Below are positions 42,415 to 52,631 of a stretch of 64,000 bases of DNA, piece after piece. The DNA is from Megamerina dolium. Taxonomy: Eukaryota; Arthropoda; Insecta; Diptera; Megamerinidae. The notes beneath the pieces were generated by a model. That model was not told the DNA's origin and ran no database searches. It was given only the letters and a program-made list of their open reading frames with translations. Location: the NCBI GenBank assembly GCA_963854835.1, contig OY978528.1, positions 51,680,508 to 51,744,507 of the forward strand, written 5' to 3'. Within the stretch, counting starts at the first letter, position 1. Every line of letters begins with the position of its first letter. A program made the translations under genes and the position numbers.

Positions 42415-43353
42415 CAAGGTGATTTTTTAGAAACTTTCTTTTTGGCAACACTGTTTTCGGCAGCTCAGCTGTTTTCGTGTAATATGTTACTGTCAAACAT
42501 GTTCATGGTCTATAATTTAACCATGAATCGACTTACAAACGAACAACGCTTGTAGATTATTGAATTTCATTATCAAAATTCATGCTCGGTTTGGAAAGTG
42601 CATAGTGCACTTCATGGTCAGTTTGGGCGACCTTCTGAGGCGGCGCAGCAATTGGGCCTCTGTTACTCCACTACGTGGAAAATTTTGCGGAAGGATTTGA
42701 GTGTAACACCTTTTAAAATACAGCTGGTGCAAGAATTAAAGCCACACAACCTACCACAACGGGCGCTGACTAAGTTGGATGAAGAACAATTAAAAATTCC
42801 CGTATTTAGTGTGAAGAGCAGCCAGAAAGCATTGCATCCCGAAAAATGCATTGTTTGGTGTGGATTATGGGCCGGTGGTATAATTGGACCTAGACTTGGG
42901 TGACATGTAGTTTCAACAAGACGGTGCCACATTCCGCACAGCACGCGAAACAATGGACCAATTAAAAGACGAGTTCGGTGAACAGTTTATTTCACGCTGG
43001 GGGCCGGTCAATTGGCCGCCTAGATTTTGCGACTGAACACCTTTAGACTATTTTTTGTGGAGCTATTTAAGGCTCAAACCTATAGAAATAAGCCCTCAAC
43101 GGTTGACGCACTGGAAGCCAATATTGAAGAATTTATTCGTGAGATACCGGCCGATATGTTAGAGAGTATGCCAAAATTGGACCCAGAGTATGAACCATTT
43201 GAGGCGCAGCCGCGATGAACATTTACATGAAATCATCTTTAAACATTGGATTATATAGACCGATCTAGCAACTTAAATAAAGATTTCATACATTTCTCTA
43301 CATTTTATGTTTTTTTTAAAATAAAATCCGAAGACTCTTAAAAAATCATCCTG
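42415..43353 (+). mobile_element. Tc1/mariner-superfamily element, near full-length but decayed
   Basis: Ends: CAAGGTGATTTTTTAGAAAC at 42415 and GACTCTTAAAAAATCATCCTG ending at 43353. These are inverted repeats matching the ends of the 553-bp relative at 61563-62115 (CAGGGTGATTTTTTA). TA precedes the left end. The interior encodes a transposase read in pieces: MNRLTNEQR then a TAG stop at about 42553; QFGRPSEAA, CYSTTWKILRKDLSVTPFKI, QELKPHN, LHPEKCIVWCGLWAGGIIGP; and, in other frames, a QQDGA-type catalytic block and PLDYFLW. Several frame shifts and a deletion make it inactive. Confidence 0.8.
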
Positions 43354-43794
43354 TTTTTCAGGGACACTAAATCATTTTTGACATTCTTTACACCAATGCC
43401 GGCCACACGAATACTAAATCATTTGCATAAGTGTGTGTGTCAAATAGAGTTCGTGCTTCTGCAGTGACTTTATTAAAGCTGTGCACTGTGAAATGGTGAG
43501 CAAGCTTTGCAGCATATTGCCGTTTACCTTTGTTTTCACTGTTTTTGTTTTAAACATGCGCAACAGTCTTGATTCGTCAAAAGTTAAAAAGCAACTGAGG
43601 AGTGAAATCGTAACATCGTGCTTACACATCGTTATAGTTGGTGTGAAAATACGAAGGCAAACCGCACATTTGCAAGGTTTTACGCAATTACTGCAATTAA
43701 AAAAATATATATCGTTTAAAAATAAAAAGTAATACATAAACAAAGTAGAACGAACGAACAAAGTAGGACGAAAAAGGGGAATCCCTTTTTTTTA

Positions 43795-45641
43795 AACATT
43801 TGTAGCGAGATTCTCTCTAGTGATGTTTCTTCAGTCACTCTGTCCATTCACAGATTTCGTGCAAAGGTTAATGAGGTGGGATTACTCGAGTCACAAATAT
43901 ATAATGTCGACTAAAGCGGATTATTTTTCCGCTGCCTACCTGATAGAACATACGTCTCTACTTTCGAAAAAAACGCAACTGGATATAAAATCCCTTTCCT
44001 TTTGGATTTTATATTCAATCTTATTTGGAGCATACTCTGATAGATCACATAAATTAGTGCCATTGGTAATTGTGAAAGCGAAAAACCAAGAAGTTTTCAA
44101 GGACTTAATAATCCACTTCATTACAACATTACAAAAAATGCTTGGATGACGTCTCGCATTTTTAATGATTGGTTTCACAAAATAAGTAAGAAAAAAAAAT
44201 TATTTTAGGTTCAGTAATTTTAAAATGTTTTCAATCCACAGTATATCCGTTTTTCTCAAGAAAACAATTTGCTACCGAAAACCATTTTACTTATCGATAA
44301 GTGCTCCGCTCATGCACCAATTGAAAAAACTCCGAAGTGACCGTATTTTTCAGAAGTATTTTTCTTTCTGAATTAATTGCTGAAGTTGGTGAACTAAATG
44401 CGATAATACGATTGAAACAATCTTGGGATAAGGTACCACAAAGAGTGATAAAGAAATCTTGGTCCAAGTTGTTCAACTGGGACTCTAATCAGTATGATAG
44501 CAACGATGATGTGTCGCTAGCACAATTGCTGCAAGCAGTTACTTACTTACTTACTTATGTGGCCATAACAACCGAATATCGATTTAGGCAGAATATAACA
44601 TGCTTCGCCAGCCACCTCTGTTCTTCGCTAGCTGGCGCCAGTTAGAAATTCCAAGCGCCGTCAGGTTCTCCAGACCTTGGTCTTTCCACCGAAGGTTAGG
44701 TCTTCCTCTTCTGCGTCGTCCTCCAGCGGGTTCCGAATATAACACCTTCTTAGCCGAAGCGTGTTCTTCCATTCGCTCGATATGACCTAGCCAGCGCAGC
44801 CGCTGGATTTTGATGCGCTTTACTATGTCAATATCGGCATACAACTCGTACAGCTCCAGATCAGGAATGCAATGAAGTTATTCAGAGAAGCCAAGCTCCT
44901 TTAGCGGAAATAGATATGAACAATAGCATCTGCATAGAAGACATTGAAATATTGAATGAAGATGTGTTTGATGACGGATCTGCATATGAACCCAGTAGTG
45001 ATGTTGAGTCTTCAGATAGTAGCGAATGCGAATGTTGAAGTCTTACCAGTTGTTTCCAACTCGACAGCCATTGAGAGCGTTAATAATTGAAAAAATTGGT
45101 GCAACAATAGTGAATTGTTTTCCACTAAGCACATAAGCAATATGCTGGCTCTCCGCACAGATATCGTTGCCTCAGATTCAAAAAAACCAAAAAAACAAAC
45201 AAATATAACTGAATATGTGTCACAGAAAGATTAGTTTTCAAGTAACCGATTGTGCCGTCTGCGTCTCCATTAACTTTGAATTAATTTCTTAGCTTTGAAC
45301 ATTATCGCAATTATTCTTAGTTTTTTTTTATACATACCATTTTTATTTAAATAAAATATAATATGTACATGTGATATAATTGGAGTGAATCTTTATGTTT
45401 TGTTGCATATAGTTAAAAAATACAAGTTACATGTAACTATTGCACTGGATTGTTTAGTTTGATTACTTATTTTTATTAAATAAAATAAAGTAAAAAAGGA
45501 ATCTATTGTTTTTTTTTTCAAAGTGAGTTTTCTCCATTTTTTATTTATAGTCGAATAAAAAAAATTGTCCAGAAATTTGAATTTTTCAGAAATTAGAATT
45601 ACCTTAAAAACAAAGTGGTTCTAATTTGCGAGCGTCTACTG
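43795..45641 (+). mobile_element. pogo/Tigger-like (DDE_1) transposon, decayed and interrupted
   Basis: The frames give QIYNVD-stop-SGLFFRCLPDRTYV, then SHKLVPLVIVKAKNQEVFKD, then LLIDKCSAHAPIEK. These are the DDE_1 blocks of pogo/Tigger/jerky transposases (NxDExGLF.., THKLPLxVIGKAKxP, LDNCxAHP). The C-terminal part is split by an RTE fragment (44539-44856) and resumes as an acidic tail ending SSDSSECEC. The right end reads CTAATTTGCGAGCGTCTACTG then TA, a typical pogo-family terminal repeat. I could not find the left terminal repeat, so the left limit is approximate. Confidence 0.75.
44539..44856 (-). mobile_element. RTE 3'-end fragment inserted in the pogo element
   Basis: This is the reverse complement of the last ~310 bases of the RTE copy at 8822-11338. 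It starts with the (CTTA)n tail and TATGTGGCCATAACAACCGA, and runs back through RLRWLGHIERMEEHA and GRRRRGRPNLRWKD. It is severely 5'-truncated, the normal outcome of non-LTR insertion. Similarity to the 8822 copy is high, so it is fairly recent. The pogo reading frame continues on both sides. Confidence 0.9.
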
Positions 45642-45643
45642 TA

Positions 45644-47179
45644 TTTCTCTATTTCTCTTTGATATCACAAGTAAGTACAAACTGTAGGTTATCTTTAGAT
45701 ATTTCGGGCAGAGTGGACCTTTCTGTGGAAACACCCATATTTTATTTTGTATTGTCGCTTATCACATCATCGTTAGAATTTAACGGGTAAAAAACTTTTC
45801 TTCTAGAGAATTTTCAAGTAAATTTTGACCCAATTTTTAATTTATGGACAACAGCTTCCCTGCACAATCCAATGTTTAAATTGTAGTCAATTTGGTTGGA
45901 TTGAGCTCTTTTTTGAGGGGCTCATAATACACTACACCCACCAAATCTTACAAAATACACAGCATGACCTTCAAGCTATGAAAAATCCTTGCCGTCGAGA
46001 CAAACCCCATGATATTCTACACTAAGGATAGCGTCTCCATTTGACTATACGACGAAAATAGTTATTATATTTTAATCCTTAATGCAAAGCTCCGCAATGA
46101 ACCATGCCTTGCGGATACAAATTGAATAGAAAATAGTAATGCATATTCAATCAAACAGTGCGCAGCTGTCAACAAATCATTATAACTTATTCTTGTTCGA
46201 TAACATGTAGAGTTAGCGAAACTTATTCTTAAAAATCCATTTGCAATATTAATTACCGATTCGAAATTTTTTCCCCATGCTAATATAAATTTACATATGG
46301 GCACAAGTAGGTATATTTTGTATTTGTGTGTGAGCAAGAGACGACATTGATATCAACACCGTAAAAAAGTGTTTACAAAAAAAATATCTTAAAAATGTTT
46401 ATTAAAAAAACGATGAGGCAAACAAATTGCGACGTTTGGGCATTAAATTACAATTATGCCATAATGTGTGGCTGGCTGTGCAAACTTCAACGGCTTGTGG
46501 TAATACCTGCTTAAGCGGCGACTGACTAGCACAGAATATTCAAAATATCTACCAGAATCGATAATAAAACAATAGGTCCGTTCGCTACTTTACTAGTAAA
46601 ATTTCTCTATCAACACGATTCAAGAGCGTAAGTAAAATCTTGTCTAAAAATGAAAACAAAGTGAAAACTCTTTCAGTACTGTCACTTGCCAGTAATAACA
46701 GCTGTTTTTTCTATGTTACGAATTCTTACTAGTAGAAATATTGCAAGAATTATCACAGAGAGGAAATAATTTGCTCTCTCAATTTTAACTCTTTTACTGG
46801 TTGTTGGCGTATCCGAACGCATTTCCAATAAGAAATAGTAAAATTTGTAATAATTTGTAAAAACTATTACGCACGCGAACAGACCTCATTATGTTTGTAT
46901 TAACGATTTTCTTTGAGCTTTTCCCAGTATAAAATAATGCTGGTATTTAAGTTCTCATTCATGATATTGAGAGCTGTTATGACAGCAGCGGAAGTAGCGG
47001 TGTCGAGTTAAGTTCATATATCATATATTTCTTTTTTATTATTATCGTCCTCTTCTTTGTCGTTTAACTTAATTATCATACGACCAATATATGCAAATAG
47101 GTACCTACATAGTAGACAGAGACAAAGTCAAGCCTCAAAAAACAGTGACAGCAACAACTAAGTACTTGACGAACATATC
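45644..47179. other. Intergenic DNA, no gene seen
   Basis: No element boundaries or convincing coding frames. An antisense frame at 46065-46337 has no homology and mixed codon use. Confidence 0.5.
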
Positions 47180-47304
<125 letters not shown>

Positions 47305-47407
47305 AATTTAAGAGAAATAAAATGAGGAGCATTTCATATCAATTAAGAATACGTACTATTGTATTCATTGTATACGTACCTACTGCATTGGTACGTAGCA
47401 AGAAATA

Positions 47408-47626
47408 ATGATTGTACACAATAATAATAACAGCAACAACAACAATTATAAAAACTTGGTCAAAACACACTTGGAACATATATGGATACTTCTGTATATG
47501 TATCTCATTTGTTTAGCATGTGTTTTCTTTTCGATTCCAACATGCGCCCGCCAACATCAGAAGAACATTACTCAGGAAGCAAAAGATTTACGCGGTAAAA
47601 TTAAATTGTTGCTGTGGGGGGTATAG
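47408..47626 (+). CDS. Small frame with a signal-peptide-like segment, doubtful
   Basis: A 72-codon frame: an Asn-rich start, then HIWILLYMYLICLACVFF, a hydrophobic stretch ending IPTCA, which looks like a signal peptide with a plausible cleavage site. It is followed by RQHQKNITQEAKDLRGKIK. It could be the first exon of a secreted peptide gene, but there is no homology I recognise, and the frame ends in LLLWGV-stop over a weak GTATAG donor. Chance is the likelier explanation. Confidence 0.15.
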   Translation: MIVHNNNNSNNNNYKNLVKTHLEHIWILLYMYLICLACVFFSIPTCARQHQKNITQEAKDLRGKIKLLLWGV

Positions 47627-49720
47627 TTTTCGTTGTATATTATATATATTTACGAGTGAGTGTGTTTGTATTAAGAACTTGTGGCGACAAGTGGTTTCAA
47701 CAACGCCAACAAAATTATTTTTTTTTTGTTGTTTTTTATTAAATAAAATATGTATATTTGTTATGTGAAATATTATCGACAATTACGGGTTGCCTAGTCC
47801 CCCACAAAATAACCCATACAGCGAGAGAGTTAGAGAGAATAAAATTCATCCTCCTGCACCGATAGCAAGGAGGGTATTTTTGTTTTGATTTTCAATCAAC
47901 GAGTACAAATATAATGAAGAAAAAAACAATACGATAACACAACTCCAACGAGTGAGTACAACGAATATATGGTATGTATTACACAAAAAATAATAAAAGC
48001 AGCTATTCATTGTACTCACGTATGAAGAGTAAAACTATCAATCGCAACCTGAGCATTAGGTAAAAGTAATAGCGCCAAAATGAGTGCGCTACAGTATATT
48101 TTATTGAAGAAAAATAAGTACATGTATATAAGTTCCATTTCCCATCGTATGTGGAAAAAATCCAAGTGAAATTTTTTTCTTCGGAACATTGACGAGAAGA
48201 AAATTTTAATTCAAATTTTTAATGAATGTCCTTACATGAAAAACGAAGTTGATAATTCCTTCCCAAATTTTGACAATGAACAACAATCGAAACGCTTATA
48301 AAAACTCCCGAGGAAATCTACTGAATACTTGACATTACGTAGTAGTATTTTTCGTAGTACCGAGTTGCTTTGAACCATTTAACACTTAACGCCCATTTTC
48401 TTATACTCAATTTTTTTTTCTAGCGTAATCCAATCGCAACTTTTTTTGGCTATCCCTCACCATAAATTAAAAGTAATAATATAATTTTTTACCATACCTA
48501 CTTTTATAAATTGTGTTTTAAAATTATTTCTAAGTTTTAGGAAAAATTTATTTTTCTCTGCAATTTACAAATATTTAATGCACTTTTAAAATATATACAC
48601 ACACTGTTGTTTAATAAATTTCTATCTGTATTTATGTGGATAGCTTCTGTGATTGCAGCAAAAAGAAATTGTGAAAAATTTTCAACTTGTTCTCTTTTGT
48701 ATACGTTTATATGTGTGTTTGAATATTAAGCGCTTATGTTCTTCTTTTGCTTCTCAACGTTTTGTCTGTTTTTCTCTTTCCTCTCTATTCCACACTTAAG
48801 TTGCAAAGGAAGACGGTCGATCGGTCGTTCAGTATCGCAGTAAATTTGATTTTATTTTCTATCATTTTTTGTTCTCCCCGTTTTTCTTATTCTCCGGCAA
48901 AATACAAATTTTTCCAGATTTTCACCAACAAACACTAACACAACCGAAGCCTTTAAGCACGCGAAATAGACTGAAGAAATTGTATATTTTCTGCTAACAA
49001 ACGTAGCAAATGAACACAAAATTGTCATAATCAAGCGTATTACACATAAGTGTAAACGAAATGATTATATACAATAATCTAGTAGTGTATTTCTTCGGCC
49101 AATATAAATGAACCACACGATTGTGGCACGCAGTTTGCACTCGTGTCTAAAAGAGATAAAAGCAAGTTAAAGTACAGACGCGTCACTTTGACATATTTAT
49201 ACGTTAAAAATGTCTAACCATATGGCAGAGTTTAATGCACATGTGAATATGCACATATAATTAGCATTGAAGAAAAAATGGAAAAATATTGAATATATTA
49301 ATTTTATGTGGAAATAAGGCATAAGTGCAGAATAGCCCACTTAAAGGAAAAAAGTATGTTTTTCATATAGAGCCTTTTATTGTGAATATAAAAAAAACCA
49401 AAAAGCTCACGCCCATATAAGGCGTGTCTTAAGGTCAAAGTTCAAATTTGCAATCGAAATTATTCAATAAATTAGGAATTTTTTCTTACAATATGGGTAT
49501 AAAAAGAAAGGTATTTTTAATACCTTTACAGTGATATATAACATTTATAACTTGTCTTTGAATAATTTCAAAGTTATGATCAAAAAAATTTTTAATGTTT
49601 TTTTTCAAACCCAATTTTTTTCCCTAAAACAATCACTATTGACCTATAGAAAATTTAGGACCATATTCAAATAATGTAACAAAATGTTTTAGTTAAACCA
49701 TAATGAGAGCTTATAGCCTA
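47627..49720. other. Intergenic DNA, no gene seen
   Basis: AT-rich sequence with a pyrimidine-rich stretch (48740-48910) that includes an initiator-like TTCAGTA at about 48829. No associated coding exon, TATA box or downstream element could be identified. No transposon recognised. Confidence 0.4.
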
Positions 49721-49721
49721 G

Positions 49722-49980
49722 ATCGAGAAAAATTCACAATAAAAATTTTCAGCAGAATAGCTGCAGTTAATGCACGAGTTATTTCGAATTAACTCGGTAA
49801 TCCGGAATTAGGCTGCCGTCTGTCTAGGCTATTACCGCTTGGTTAATTCGAATTAGCTCGGGCATTAACTGCAGCTAATCCGCATTAAGTCTATGAGTTA
49901 ATTCTCAAAATAAAAGAGGATTAGGGCAATTTAAGCTGACAACACTGCTGAAAATTGTCTATTGTGAATTTTTCTCGATC
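49722..49980. repeat. Foldback element with about 30-bp inverted arms
   Basis: The left arm GATCGAGAAAAATTCACAAT..AATTTTCAGCAG (from 49722) is mirrored by CTGCTGAAAATT..ATTGTGAATTTTTCTCGATC (to 49980). Inside are nested inverted words (GCAGTTAATGC / GCATTAACTGC; AATTAACTCGG / CTCGGG..). One arm coincides with the end of the repeat at 49964-50335. Confidence 0.65.
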
Positions 49981-50335
49981 CATTTTACAAAATATTAGGT
50001 GTGTTCGCTTATAAAAAACTTTCAACAATTGTTAACAGTTTTCAACATGAAAAGTGTTGGCGAACAAATAAATCCAGCAGTCAATTACAAACTGTGAATG
50101 TCAATTTACAAGTTTCTGATAGTTTTCAGTTCACGTACTTCTTGTAGATTTTCTCATATCGAGAGTGACAGATGACAGAAATTGATAGTGATAGTAATGT
50201 AAGTGAGCAGAACTAATAAAACAGCAATCAGCCGTTTAGTTAATCCGCAATACTGCCGTCTGTCAGGTTAATATTTTATTCGGATTAAGTGCGCCGGTAA
50301 TCCGGAATTAGGCTGCCGTCTGTCTAGGCTATTAG
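49964..50335 (+). repeat. Non-autonomous repeat, copy A
   Basis: About 370 bases matching, in reverse orientation, 56105-56457. Shared blocks include ACAAAATATTAGGTGTGTTC, GTTAACAGTTTTCAACATGA, GTTCACGTACTTCTTGTAG and the terminal GCCGTCTGTC..TAGGCTATTA. It has no coding capacity. The end motif GCCGTCTGTC occurs several times in the vicinity. Confidence 0.75.
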
Positions 50336-50994
50336 CTGCCATATGTACATATCGCCACATATTGTATAACCTTATTTTTTAAACATTCATTGGGAATAGA
50401 AGAATGCTGTATAGTAGTATTGATTCAGAGCTGTAATTTTGTTTAAGTATTGGTGCTTTAAGTTTATAAAGATTCCAGCTTCTAATCAATCTCCCATAAG
50501 ATAATTTAAGACCTTGTCAACGTGTCTGTGACTTGACTATTGTCGAATGTGATGTTATTTCCAAGAGACAAGAGAGGAACATAAGCCGAATGTAGCGTAT
50601 GAACTTCTCAGCTGCCGGAAGCCTAACGGATGTCAGATGGCCTAAAGCCAAGAAGGCACAATAGACTCTTAGGTCGCATTGTAAACCTCATATTATATTA
50701 GTTATCGGAGATAACCATTGTGCCAGTCGATATTTTTAAACAATTTAAATTAATCGATTAATAGATTTTTTAAAATTAATTGCAATTATTTTTTTAATAA
50801 ATTAAAAAATGTTTTTGCCATCCCTATTTATTTATGGAAGGTAGAACAATAAGAGAGAGTTCTCAATAATGAAGAAGAAGTAAACATTGCTTGGTATATT
50901 AATAAAAGTAGAACAATTGCTAAACCTATCTCTTGGCTGTGCCTTATAATGTCAGAAAATGTTTCCTTACAGTGTCAAAGAGGACTATTGATAT
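50336..50994. other. Spacer, no gene seen
   Basis: A balanced-composition patch at 50500-50700 may be old transposon sequence, but I cannot assign it. The rest is AT-rich. Confidence 0.4.
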
Positions 50995-51432
50995 TGTTAC
51001 GTTTTTATTCTGTGAACGTTTAATTCTATTTGAATTACCTTGTTCGATCACTGGATTCTGTTAATGATAACTGCAACACTTATTTTATACAACTATATAC
51101 AGCAACAATTTATTTAATAATCTCTATTTACAATCAACTCTATTTACAATCAACTATTTACAATAACACTTAAATGTACTTGCAACTTTTGCCTCTGTAT
51201 CAATGTTTTCGCAATCACGTTCGGAATTAGATTGATTCTCACTTCTCAACACTGGCTCTATTTATACTCTGTTGGCAACACCCCAGAATCTTCCTTTATC
51301 GAGATTCTTCTCTTCCTTTCTCGTTGGCTTGTTCTGGTTATCGCTTATTTCTTTTTGTTGACATTCATGTCGATGCTGCCAATAGTGTCAGTCACAATAG
51401 TGATGAGTAACCAACTATCGATACTCGTTACA
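50995..51432 (-). mobile_element. LTR of Ty3/Gypsy element (3' LTR of the minus-strand element)
   Basis: 438 bases starting TGTTACGTTTTT and ending CTCGTTACA on the plus strand, so the ends are TG..CA. It is directly followed on the inner side by a purine tract (minus-strand AAAAGGAGGGCAG), as expected for a 3' LTR. A diverged part of the same LTR lies at 55582-55765. Confidence 0.75.
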
Positions 51433-51445
51433 CTGCCCTCCTTTT
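51433..51445 (-). promoter_or_regulatory. Polypurine tract of the Gypsy element
   Basis: The minus strand reads AAAAGGAGGGCAG immediately before the LTR's TG. This is the usual primer for plus-strand DNA synthesis of LTR retrotransposons. Confidence 0.65.
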
Positions 51446-51470
51446 AACCTTGTTCGTCCCGAACAAGTTT

Positions 51471-52553
51471 TTATACTTCCCCTCGATATGGCGCAAGTCG
51501 CTCCAAGTGCACTACTTTAAACTTTGCTCTTTTATTCCAGGCACGTTGAATACGATACACTACGTCATTTATCTTTGCTATAATCTCATATGGTCCTTCC
51601 CAATGAGTCTGTAGTTTAGGAGACAGGCCTTTCTTTCGTTGTGGATTATGAAGCATTACAAGCTCTCCTTCATAGAACCCTTTTGAATTTGCTTTCAAGT
51701 CATACCTGGCCTTCATCTTATCGCTTATCATCTGCGACCGCTCTCTGATGAACCGATGTACTTCATCCAACTGTTCCCGCTTTTCGCTAGTATAATTACC
51801 TTCGGTTGATCTCGTTGGTGTTACGACTCCAAATTTTAAATCAGCTGGCAGTCTTAAATCGTTTCCAAAAATTGCCATTGCCGGTGTAGTAGCCGTAGTA
51901 TCATGTTGTGCGCATCGATATGCCATGAGGAACATTGGTATATGTACATCCCAGTCTCTTTGGTATTTATCTACGACTTTTCTCAAATATTCCTCCAAGG
52001 TACGGTTAAATCGTTCTACCATGCCATCAGATTGTGGATGCAAAGGTGTTGTACGAGTTTTGTATATACCCAGCATACGGCATATCTCTTGGAATACAAC
52101 TGATTCGAAATTTCGACCTTGGTCTGAGTGTAATTCCATCGGTACACCAAAACGAGTAATCCATTGGTTGACGAATACATCCGCAACTGTACTAGCTTCT
52201 TGATTTGGAATGGGGTATACTTCAGGCCATTTACTGAAGTAATCTATAACCACCAGAACATACTTGTTTCTTGCGTTGCTTATTGGAAATGGTCCAGATA
52301 TGTCCATAGCAATTCGCTCAAATGGAGCACCCACGGTGTATTGGTGCATCTTACCTCGACTTTTCTTAGTGGGACCTTTGGCCATTGCACATTGCTTACA
52401 CTTACGAATCCAATCAGCGACATGGTCATGACATCCAACCCAATAAAATCGTTTCTTTATTTTCTCGACGGTTTTGGTGATTCCCAAATGCCCTCCACTG
52501 GAGGCATTGTGATACTTAGCTATCACTTCATTTATTCTCGCCTTGGGTACCAC
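51471..52553 (-). CDS. Ty3/Gypsy integrase region
   Basis: The 360-codon frame has the H-H-C-C zinc module (His15, His22, Cys52, Cys55) and the DDE core Asp84 (AMDISGPF), Asp144 (HSDQGRNF) and Glu180 (MVERFNR), with the normal 35-residue Asp-Glu spacing. A C-terminal region ending KVVHLERLAPYRG is typical of Gypsy integrases. The frame is open upstream as far as a single TGA at 52632, beyond which the gag-containing frame continues in phase. The integrase itself looks undamaged. It would insert element cDNA into chromosomes, but this copy lacks reverse transcriptase. Confidence 0.9.
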   Translation of the reverse strand: MVPKARINEVIAKYHNASSGGHLGITKTVEKIKKRFYWVGCHDHVADWIRKCKQCAMAKGPTKKSRGKMHQYTVGAPFERIAMDISGPFPISNARNKYVLVVIDYFSKWPEVYPIPNQEASTVADVFVNQWITRFGVPMELHSDQGRNFESVVFQEICRMLGIYKTRTTPLHPQSDGMVERFNRTLEEYLRKVVDKYQRDWDVHIPMFLMAYRCAQHDTTATTPAMAIFGNDLRLPADLKFGVVTPTRSTEGNYTSEKREQLDEVHRFIRERSQMISDKMKARYDLKANSKGFYEGELVMLHNPQRKKGLSPKLQTHWEGPYEIIAKINDVVYRIQRAWNKRAKFKVVHLERLAPYRGEV

Positions 52554-52631
52554 TAGAAGATCATTAGTGATTTTTCCATCCTCACTTTCCCATGCTCGGA
52601 ATAAACATCCGTCTCGTAAGTGCAGGCTTTG

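Noticed and set aside
46065..46337. 90-codon minus-strand frame
   Set aside because: No homology, mixed composition and no flanking splice or promoter signals.
48740..48910. Promoter of a plus-strand gene (initiator-like TTCAGTA)
   Set aside because: No TATA or downstream element and no following coding exon; a single short motif is not enough.
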